The notes under the pieces are model-generated. The model made no database searches. It saw nothing but the letters and a program-made list of their open reading frames with translations, and had not been told where the DNA came from. A DNA stretch of 64,000 nucleotides from Aradus depressus. Taxonomy: Eukaryota > Arthropoda > Insecta > Hemiptera > Aradidae. The stretch is taken from the NCBI GenBank assembly GCA_963662175.1, contig OY759220.1, forward strand, positions 42,690,136 through 42,754,135. Direction: 5' to 3'. Shown in pieces: positions 55,142-64,000 of the stretch. Every line of letters begins with the position of its first letter. The stretch's first letter is position 1. The position numbers and the translations under genes were made by a program.

Positions 55142-55147
55142 AATAAA
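55142..55147 (+). terminator. Candidate polyadenylation signal of the DIS3L2 gene
   Basis: First AATAAA after the DIS3L2 stop codon, 155 nt downstream, followed by T-rich sequence. Further AATAAA-like sites lie between 55890 and 55910, so a longer 3' UTR is possible. Confidence 0.5.
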
Positions 55148-56625
55148 TGTACATACGATTTACGATTAATTAATTCTTCATTATTATTATTATTGTATCG
55201 CGCATTGATGCCCGTTTGATTTGAATTTAAACATTTCTTCTATCTTTTTACTTACATTCTGACTACAATTTTGAATGTTTTTTTATATTTTCCTTCATAC
55301 TCTGGTTGTCTGCCCTCACACAACATTAAAAACTAGATATTTTCGCTGTCAACTTTCCTCACGCACTCATATTTAAAAAATATATCTACCTACACAAAAG
55401 AAAATATAACGATATGTTGCTTTCTCTCACTTTTCTCTTTTCATAACCATTTTCTTTTGTACCCTCGACTTTAATATGAAATAAGTTTCCTTTCAAGGGA
55501 TGCCAAACTGTAATATATTTATTTACAATAATTGTCTGAAGAAATTAATCAAAAAATAATAATTCTTTATTATTACTTGAAAAAAAAAAAAGTTTAGAAA
55601 AACCAAGTATTAAACTTACACCTTTACCAAGTTTCATTCGGATATGTCGGGCAAAAAATATAAGTTTAACAGGAAAATATTAAGTAAAGTAAAATAGAAC
55701 ATTTTTAGGATGTAATATACTCCGTGAATATATTTTTTCATGGAGTGTATTCTGTTTACATATTTAACTATATTCTATCCAACTTAAATATAGTAATTAG
55801 GTAATGCTTTAGTGACATTAAAAATATTGATTACTTAACGCATTCAACTTATTTAGGCCTATAATCATTGTATTTATAAAACGTAAATTTGTATAAATAA
55901 ATTGAAGATAAACAAGACAAACGATGGAAAATAATTCAAAAATACCTAAAAACATTAAAAAGTGAAAAATTATTTTAATAATTTTTTAAGCATTTGTGAA
56001 GCAATTCACTGCAACACAAGCTTAACCTTGGATTTTCTAAAAAATTGTAAAGACAATTGTACATAAACCTTGTTTGGGCGTCTGTCTTTTATGTTGTCTT
56101 TAACGGATTTTGTACATTTTGTAAACATTTTTCGTAGGTAAAGCATTGTTTCAGAGAATTGCTCCAACGGTCCTTCCTGTTGTTTTACCACCTGCTACTA
56201 TAGACTTTTTTTTGTTCGTTTGTCACTTTTTACTGTTTTTTTGGGTAGAGATTTTTTTTTTTTTTTTCCTAGTCGGGTTTTTGTTTATTTTCAATTTTTA
56301 AAACAAACGTTTACAATACATATATATTTGTTACAGTCTTTTTAAGCCCTTTAATTTGAAACTCCACTTAATGGGTTTTGTTGACTTGAATTTTATAGTT
56401 TTACAAGCCAGTGTCCGCTATTTCGTTTTTTCCGAAAAATCACATAGCCTATGTCACTCGAGATATTACTATGAATCAAATGACATATAAATCATTATGT
56501 TACCTGTTCAACCATTTAGGCTCTCCTAAGGAACAAAGAATACAGCACATATAAAATTGTGAAAAACAATAACGACCCTTGGCGTTCCGCAATCGGGTTT
56601 TTCTATTTGTGAGATCAATATTACA
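55148..56625. other. AT-rich intergenic sequence, nothing recognised
   Basis: May include the distal part of the DIS3L2 3' UTR. No exon, SINE or RNA gene seen. Confidence 0.5.
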
Positions 56626-56633
56626 AAACTATA

Positions 56634-57313
56634 GTTAGTTATTGTGACTCATGCCCGGGCTTTAACTTCGAGGTTATATCGCCTACTACCCGAGTACTCT
56701 TTTTTCGCTGTTGTTGAACATGAGTCTGACTCTACAATGGAAGTCCTAAATTTTGCCTACCCTAAATTCACATTTTTATTCACCTAGGGTATTTAACGAG
56801 TACTTGACATCGTACAGGCTCGGGACCATTGCTTAACGTTCCGAAAGACGACGTGTTCGAGGTTTTATAGACAAAAAAACCTATGAACTTCGGCCGGGAT
56901 TCGCATTCGCGATTTTGAGCTCAGTTACCAAGCTCGCTACCTCTGAGCTACCCGCGTCCATAAATTAATTGAATGTGAGGGCGCCGACAGCTTAAGCGTG
57001 CTTGCCTTCTGAGCTCAAGATCGTGGATTCGAAACCCGACCGAGGCCCTCAGTTTATTTTATCTGGGAGATAAAATAAACTTAAGCTCGCCGTCCTTCGG
57101 ATGGGACGTTAAGCGATGGTTCCGAACTTGTACGATGTCAGGTACTCGTTAAAGACCCCTAATCTAGGTGAATAAAAATTTAGGGTAAGCAAAATTTAGA
57201 ACCCTCATAGTAGAGTTTGGCTCCCGTCCACCAGAGCAACAAAAGAGCGCTCTGGTAGTAGGCGATATGACCTCGTAGTTAAAGCCCGGACACGTCATAA
57301 TAACTAGCTAGCT
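56634..57313. repeat. SINE family A, head-to-head inverted pair in one target site
   Basis: Minus-strand copy 56634-56958 and plus-strand copy 56978-57313 face each other with ~19 bp between heads. The outer flanks are AAACTATA at 56626-56633 and 57314-57321. Confidence 0.8.
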
Positions 57314-57646
57314 AAACTATATTAAACATTGAACAGATATTTCAAATAAATCTTTTGTATTTTTATTAAGAAAATGAGCAACCAAGCGACTGTGGTTAGT
57401 AATTTCCACTCCAATTGTTAACGAACAACATTCCATTCGGTGAATTATGCATTGATCAATGTTATTACGACATTAATGCATTTTTCAACTTTGGAACCCT
57501 TCATGTGTAACCAAATCACATTCTTTGTGACTTTTTATATTATATTTTTTTTTTATTACAAACAATTCTGATTTATTCTTTATTTATTGTAAGTTGAATT
57601 ATTATTGTAAATAAATTTAAGATGCCAAATATTTAAATATTGAATT

Positions 57647-57957
57647 TGTAGGTTTAGGTTAGGTTAGGTTTTATGACTCAGGCCCGGGCTTTAACTATGA
57701 GGTCATATCGCCTACTACCAGAGCGCTCTTTCGTCACTCTGGTGGACATGAGCCCGACTCTATTGTGGGAGTCCTAAATTTTGCCTACCCTAAATTTTTA
57801 TTCACCTAGGGCAGGGGTCTTTAACGAGTACCTGACATCGTACAGGCTCGGGACCATCGCTTAACGTCCCATCCGAAGGACGGCGTGCTTAAGTTTATTT
57901 TACCTCCCGGATAAAATAAACTAAGGGCCTCGGTCGGGTTACGAACCCATGTTCTTG
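57647..57957 (-). repeat. SINE family A, 5'-truncated copy
   Basis: Tail (TTAGG)3 at the left; truncated just inside the B box. Exact target duplication AAATATTGAATT at 57635-57646 and 57958-57969, so truncation happened at insertion, as by target-primed reverse transcription. Confidence 0.9.
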
Positions 57958-58572
57958 AAATATTGAATTAGTATACTTAATAATCAATATGGACTTCAAT
58001 AGTTGACTATGTAATATGATCTAATATATAGCGTGAAACTGTGTTTTTTGTTTTTGTGGCCTCATGACAAATCATATTGACCAGAAAATGTGTTTCTCTT
58101 AAAAAAAATATTGACAAGAAATGTTAATAATGTTTTCATTTTATCGATGTATCGATCTTTTAGGACTGCTTAAGGTGTAAGGGTTTCTCTTATTGATTCA
58201 CATTATTAAAATTTAAAAAAAATTGTGTACGAAAAAAAAAACACAATGTATATATATATTTATTGAAATTATGTTTTTAAGTGTTTTAAAAAATATGATG
58301 ATAGATGTCTTCATTGCTCCTGTGGTCTCTGACAACATAGTATTTAGTAAAACTAACGGGTTATAGTGAAACTAAGAATGTAGTCACAACTCGGGGGAAA
58401 ACGCATATTTCACAAATATGAAATAGTATAGAATATAGAAAATAGACTTAAGATAAAGAAAACTAAATGTTTTATACTATTGTAATCATTTTTATTATTA
58501 TATTTTGCACCAAAATATTATTATATTAAAAAAAAAAAAAAACATATTTTATAATGTATGTTAATTTTCCTT

Positions 58573-58605
<33 letters not shown>

Positions 58606-58925
58606 CAAGTATCATTAAAAGTAATAATTTCAAATAATGAAGAAATAGTGCAATAAATTATTGTTCGAGTGCAATAAATATATCCGAATATATTTTGATT
58701 ATTGATGTATGCATATTTGGTGTTTGGGAAGAAAAGATAAGTAAATCCAAAAATACAATTTTGCAGGAGGGGATTATTTTTGTTGTATTTTCATTATGTA
58801 TTTATTTTTATTTTTTATAATTTAAATACTCTATTTTTTGTAAATGCTTCCGTATATTTTTATTTTACCTCCGTAAATTAGTACTGTAGAGCTGAGCTCC
58901 CATCAAACAAGCTAACCTTTTTGTG

Positions 58926-59012
58926 ACATGCTTTGGTGGTAATTACGATGTCATATCGCCTACTACCAGTGCGCTGTTCCGTCGCTCTCAGGAGCGTGAG
59001 CTCGACTCTACT
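58926..59012 (-). repeat. SINE family A fragment
   Basis: Only the tail third (GTCATATCGCCTACTACCAG). Confidence 0.7.
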
Positions 59013-59037
59013 ATAATATATGTATGTATTTCTTTTT

Positions 59038-59083
59038 TTCTATATACGAAATTGCAAAATATATTTGCAATTTCGTATATAGA
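59038..59083. repeat. Hairpin, ~21-bp perfect arms
   Basis: TTCTATATACGAAATTGCAAA and its reverse complement around a 4-nt centre; directly next to a SINE fragment. Confidence 0.85.
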
Positions 59084-60284
59084 ACGATCAGAAAAGTATT
59101 TATATTCGTTGATTTTGTTTAATAATTAAATTCATTAATATCATCGAAACTTTTTCTCGCAGTAATAAAAAAGTGAATTAGTACATTGTTTTTATTAATG
59201 TTCTCTATAATAATTGTTACTAAAAATTTATATTTCTTACTGGTTTTTTTTCGAACGGAGAACGGTTTAGTCAGATTATTGAATCCCAAGCTACTATGAT
59301 ATCGTATTTTGATCACATTTGGAATCTACCCTGGATTATCTATTGAATTCTCTTCTATCCATGTGTACAAATTCATCTATATTTCTTTTATCATCTCAGG
59401 TACTGCATTTTTTCTTCACATAATTTTTTGAAAATTTGGAAAATCAATTAAATGCATTATTTGACAGGTCCCTATATTCCTATAATTTATCAATTATTTA
59501 TTCTATCAATGTTCAATTATTTATTAACTATATATCTTAATTTTTAAAATTTTCTTTGAAAAACAAGCATTTTGTTAAATTCATTCTGTTTGTTTGTCTA
59601 TAAATGAGGTTGTCTTTTATATTTTTTTGAAATCATCAATCTGTGATATATCACTTTTTTGTTAATGATGTCTAGAACAAATAATAATTGTACAAATTTA
59701 ACAATTAAGGGCTACAATTAATTATTCATTTTTTCTTTTTTCAAAAATTATTATACTCTTAATTTATTATGTTATAATTTATGTATTATATTATTTTATT
59801 TGCTTTGCTATTTCATTTATTTGCACTTGGTTGCTAGGTCTCATGAATTTTTTGAATCCACGTTTTTGTAAATCGTATCTTGTTGAACTATAAGCCATGG
59901 TTTTATTTCAATTTTAGGAACTGACATTGAATAAACATTTAACTTGAACTCTTTCTATTTTTACGAAATGTGATTTTGTTGTGATTGTATGTTTTAATGT
60001 TGTTGTTTTTTTAACAATTATAGAATTTCATAAGCAATTTTTTGTTCTTTAATATCCCCTGTATACAATTTACTTTCTACTTTCATCAATTCGCATCAAC
60101 AAAATAAATACATGTTCAAATTATATAAAATTATTAGCAGTAATACCCGGCGTTGCCCGGGGAACTTTGACTTTTCTCCTAATATCTCTCATTCAAATCC
60201 TATTTAATTCTTCAACAGTGCATTCATGATGTTATAGTTCTCAATTATTTAGTTGAAATAAGGCTTACAGTCCTTCAACGGCAG

Positions 60285-61020
60285 ACACCCCAGCTAGTAT
60301 CTGTTTTGCACTGGCGGATACCCCACTTATTAAGTGTTTAGGACCCCTGAACACTACAGCTAGCAGGGCACAACAGCTAATACGTACTTATGCAGGCTGG
60401 GTACCACAGCTATTACGTAGTTAAGAACGCAGGGTAACACAGCTAGTACGTAGTTAGGAACGCTGGGTAACACAGCTAGTACGTAGTTAGGAACACTGGA
60501 AACCTTAGCTAGTATGTGCCTTGCAACGGCGGACACACCAGCTAGTAAGTGCTGAAGACCGTTGGTCATCACAGTAGATACGTAGTTAGGAACGCTGGGC
60601 ACCACAGCTATTATATGCCTTGCAAAGCCGGACCCCACAGCTAGTAAATACAAAATTAGGAACGCTGGGCACCACTGATATTATATGCCTTGCAACACCG
60701 GACCTCACAGCTAGTAAGTGCTTAAGACCGTTGGTCACCACAGTAGGTACATAGTTAGGAACGCTGGGCACCACAGCTATTATATGCCTTGCAACACCGG
60801 ACCCCACAGCTAGTAAATACAAAATTAGGAACGCTGGGCACCACTGATATTATATGCCTTGCAACACCGGACCCCACAGCTAGTAAGTGCAACGCTAGTA
60901 CCTAGTTAGGAACGCTGGGTACCACAGCTAGTATATGCCTTGCAACGGCGTACGCTCTAGCTAGTTTCTGCTTAAGAACGCTAGTGACCACAGCTTGTAT
61001 TAACCGTACAACGGTGGACC
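60285..61020. repeat. Complex tandem repeat block
   Basis: Irregular repeats of TAGTTAGGAACGCTGGGCAC, CACAGCTATTATATGCCTTG and CAACACCGGACCCCACAGCT, with longer blocks of about 100-170 bp repeated (compare 60591-60660, 60758-60830). Open minus-strand frames through it are side effects of the repeat. Just upstream (60147-60165) ACCCGGCGTTGCCCGGGG resembles the ends of a widespread invertebrate repeat. Confidence 0.8.
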
Positions 61021-61164
61021 TCCTATTTGTCAAACTCTCAAAATTGAGTGGTACTGATGAGTATTTTTTTTTTTTTTTTTTTTTTTGAGTGACCATGATA
61101 TTTGGCTGTTTACCTCAAAAATATATCACGCTGAATGTAAAAAAATAATCATATCAAAAAAGAG

Positions 61165-61540
61165 AATGAAAGAAGTCGTCGGTGAATCACCGATAATGTA
61201 CTTCCCCAGCAATTAAGTTATCGCTCTCCCTCCAAAAACAGCCGAACGTTTTGGCTAAAAATGAATATTTTTGACTTACATAGTACCCCTGTTCTCTGAC
61301 CTCTTCTCTTTGGCTGAAAATCAAAAGTTGTCGTCCTTACGGAGTTCTAGATACACACATGAAATTCCTTGTCGATACAATCCTATCGAGAATTATCGTG
61401 TTTACAGCCAGACAGACATTTTGTTTCTTCATTTTTTGGAATCAGTATGTCGGAAAACATTAAATTCCGTAGAAAACTCAACAACTAATTTCTGACAGAT
61501 CTCACAACTTCCTTTATACTTCGTATAGCTCCTAAATAAA
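61165..61540 (-). repeat. Repeat C copy
   Basis: Starts AGTCGTCGGTGAATCACCGA, ends CTTCCTTTATACTTCGTATA+GCTCC. Confidence 0.8.
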
Positions 61541-61979
61541 AGTTACCAGTGAAAAAATAAATTATATTTTATTTTTACTCTCGAAGTGAAGCTTTCAAGA
61601 ATGTTACAATTGGTTGCAAAATTATTTGTTTTCTTCCGAATTTCAAAAGTTGAATACTAAAATATGATAGAGTCTAGGCGAAAAGAGCGCTAGAGTTTTG
61701 TCTAAATATAATAACCGAAGGCCGCGGGTTCTTCTGTTTTAATATCTGTCCCCTGTATCTTTTAAACGGTATTAGATAATCAAATGTGCCAATTAAGGTC
61801 AGAGATAAGATCTCTATAGATACAGATGTAGATAGGAGGATCTATGTGGTCTTGAGTATTAACAGAGACTCTGAGGTAGTCAGCTGTATCTATATACATA
61901 ATATGTATCTATAATCTGATCTAAATTACTTTCTACTTTGTTAAGTATCAAATCATTTATATGAGCTTTTTTCTCAATT

Positions 61980-62395
61980 GTACTTCCCCAGCTATTCGAA
62001 GTTATGTCTTCCAACCTTTTGATTCCAAAAATGCAAAAAAAAGCTGTCCGTCCGTGTGTGTGTCTGTGAACACGATAACTCCCGATAGAATGAATGAAAG
62101 GACACGAAATTGTATATGTGTAACCAGAACTCTCTAAGGATAAGATCTATTGATTTTCAGTCAAATCGGCCAAACTGCCGATATAATGAATGGATCGACA
62201 TGAAATTACATATTCAAAGACAAAACCCAATGAGGACATAACTCGTCTAATTTCAGTCATATCAACTGGAGGGAAGGGGAAGATTTCAGTTTAAAAACCC
62301 TAAATTTTTGTGCAGACGGTCGACAGGTTTCAGAGGGGGATCGGAAAGAATAAATTGATTAATCACATTGGCAGTGATTCACCGACGATTTTTGT
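61980..62395 (+). repeat. Repeat C copy
   Basis: Head CTTCCCCAGCTATTCGAAGT, units near 62090 and 62170, end ATTGGCAGTGATTCACCGAC. Confidence 0.8.
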
Positions 62396-62559
62396 TAATT
62401 GAATTGATCAACCAATCCTACCAACTTATTATAATATTCATTCAACATATATTTTTTAGATGGCCCATTTGACAAGAAATGATGTATGTATAGATGGATT
62501 GAAATAGAAAAGAGGATAACGTCCACCAGGTGGTGTTATAGTTTGAATTTGGCGCCATT

Positions 62560-62733
62560 GGGACGGATTGGATGGATCGATTGCGCATGCACTTCAGTTG
62601 TATCTTGCATCAGCTGATAAGGAAGGGGTTGTGGTCTGTCTCTCTCTCTCTCCCTCTGTCTGAAAATGTGGTCGGCTTTTCACCCTCGCCATGTATTATT
62701 CCATATTTGAAGTGTCTTTGTCATTTTTGAAGG
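62560..62733 (+). promoter_or_regulatory. Candidate promoter and 5' UTR of the downstream gene
   Basis: A less AT-rich stretch with TTCAGTTGTATC near 62592 (arthropod Inr-like TCAGT), a (CT)n tract near 62640-62660 and no in-frame interruption before the ATG at 62734. Inference from motifs and composition. Confidence 0.35.
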
Positions 62734-62832
62734 ATGAAGTATAGTATGAACTCCAAGTACGAGAAGATCAAGAAAGATACTCACCCGTTAATTGATGAAG
62801 ACAGTCTCGATTCGACCGATAGCCCGTCAAAG
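62734..62832 (+). CDS. First coding exon of an unidentified gene (runs off right edge)
   Basis: ATG at 62734 opens 33 codons reading MKYSMNSKYEKIKKDTHPLI and DEDSLDSTDSPSK, ending exactly at a strong donor AAG|gtaagt in phase 0. Codon use is balanced and unlike the AT-rich surroundings. Upstream (62560-62730) base composition is mixed, with a TCAGTT arthropod-type initiator at about 62593 and a CT-rich leader, as expected for a promoter and 5' UTR. The acidic Ser/Asp-rich tail could be a cytoplasmic N-terminus of a membrane protein, but I do not recognise the family. No later exon is seen before 64000. Confidence 0.5.
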
Positions 62833-63887
62833 GTAAGTTGTGCTTTAGTTCTTGTATTGATCCACATGACTTTTTCCTCCTCTACTTCATGAAACCATCA
62901 ATTTATATCTAATTTTCGTAAAGGATGTTAATTTCTTTTTGATCTGACACTCTGTCTGACCTATGATGTGAATAATTGATTGAAAGAGAAATAATCCGGC
63001 TGTTGGATAACATCAAATACTGGAATAATTATTAAAAATGCTTCTTCGCAGATTTTGAAATTAGTATCTGATTTTTTAATATAATTTTATTCAATATGCA
63101 CAAAATAGAACATGTAGTAATTGATTTTTTATGCTTTACCCTTTTTTTTTTATCTTTTTTAAAAATAAGTTGATTATTTTACTGATTCAATATCAACTTT
63201 TTTGATTGCAAGTCGTTGGTAGACAATTTCCTTATTTATCTTTCCGCAAATGGCCTAGTTCCTTCTCATAGTTGTAGCTGTTCTGTCCATTCGTTAGTTT
63301 CAAATTTACTTTCACCTGTCCATGAACTCACATACCTTTCCACAATAGAAAGAAAGTTCTCTACTCTCGTTCCAGAAACATCTATTGGAATTCTTTATAT
63401 ATATATATATTTTTTTTTTACTTGATCCTTTGTTAATTTAAATATTTATTTTTGTTATAAAGAATGATATGTATAAAGTATTTTTAACTACAACCGTAAT
63501 TTCCTTGGAATTTTATAACCATGTAGTGTGATTCTTCTGCAAGCTTTTCTCTAAAATCAGTTATATTTTTCAAATAAATATCTGTTTACTCAGTTCAATA
63601 TCTGTCTGCTTACTGATAGCTGTTATTCCAATTGGAGATAATCGGAAAAATTATTAAATGGAAAGAATATTTTATCGATTGAAAATCTGTAGCAGACAGG
63701 TATTAGATAATTTGTTTACAAACAAATTGCGTAACAAGTATAATATTTTCTATATTTCTTCATACCTACCATACAATTAATTCAACAAATTACTAGGTTT
63801 GTATTTGATGTTTTTTTTTTTCTAGCAAAATTATAAAATGTATTCAATTTTCAAATTACAGATTTAATTCGTATTTGTCACACTTTT
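62833..63887 (+). other. Intron 1 of the downstream gene, nothing recognised
   Basis: AT-rich, several poly(T) runs, no exon-like segment. Confidence 0.4.
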
Positions 63888-64000
63888 ACTTCCACTACTA
63901 TACGAAGTATAGGGGGAGTTATATATTGGTCCGAAATTCGATGTTTAGTTTTCACTGGAATTTCATGTTTTTTTCGAACACTAGGTACCAAAAATAAAAA
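63888..64000 (+). repeat. Repeat C head at the right edge
   Basis: CTACTATACGAAGTATAGGGG followed by TTGGTCCGAAATTCGATG; continues beyond the window. Confidence 0.75.

Larger units (their letters stand above)
57970..60144. other. AT-rich intergenic sequence
   Basis: Apart from a SINE fragment at 58926 and a hairpin at 59038, only AT-rich sequence with long A and T runs (58528-58542, 58575-58601). Confidence 0.5.

Noticed and set aside
59038..59083. miRNA precursor
   Set aside because: Perfect 21-bp arms with a 4-nt centre are a palindrome, not an imperfect pre-miRNA hairpin with a loop; no flanking basal stem.
60360..61096. Three minus-strand open frames rich in AVVPSVPNYVLAV
   Set aside because: They are translations of the tandem repeat block; units are out of register and there is no start context or splice structure.

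Overview
The window looks like nuclear DNA of an insect or other arthropod. It is AT-rich, has small exons with GT/AG introns, is dense in tRNA-derived SINEs, jockey-like LINE fragments, hAT, PIF/Harbinger and pogo/Tigger-like DNA elements and Penelope-type hammerhead ribozyme motifs, and many SINE copies end in (CCTAA)n, the motif of the usual insect telomere repeat. I cannot name the species; a hemipteran-like genome is only a guess.

Two genes are well supported and stand head to head. On the minus strand (4323-11528, running off the left edge) are the first three coding exons of DRC11/IQCA1, an axonemal dynein-regulatory-complex protein. On the plus strand (15017-54987) is a 32-exon gene for the DIS3L2 3'-5' exoribonuclease. 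I joined all 32 exons by hand. Every junction keeps frame and the total is 4656 nt (1551 residues plus stop). The last ~1050 residues are the DIS3L2 body: Lys-rich leader, cold-shock region, RNB domain with all catalytic Asp, and C-terminal S1-like region. The first ~502 residues are an unusual Pro-rich extension with duplicated exons, ten copies of a 12-residue repeat and a possible CCCH zinc knuckle. A third gene probably begins at 62734 and leaves the window on the right.

Layout: 1-4300, repeats left of the DRC11 exons; 4323-11528, DRC11; 11529-14999, divergent intergenic region with SINEs, a LINE tail and repeat C; 15000-55150, DIS3L2 with its introns full of nested repeats; 55150-62580, intergenic with SINEs, a tandem-repeat block and repeat C; 62580-64000, start of the next gene.

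The repeats carry most of the novelty. There is one abundant SINE family (about 27 copies, many with target-site duplications, two present as dimers inside a single duplication), a second SINE family, a repeat family (C) with ~125-bp internal units and a terminal palindrome, several hammerhead ribozyme candidates with palindromic stem III inside inverted repeats, a nearly identical 960-bp tandem duplication whose crossover point falls in a SINE, and multi-level nested insertions that give relative ages. Coordinates of repeats are approximate unless a target-site duplication is quoted.
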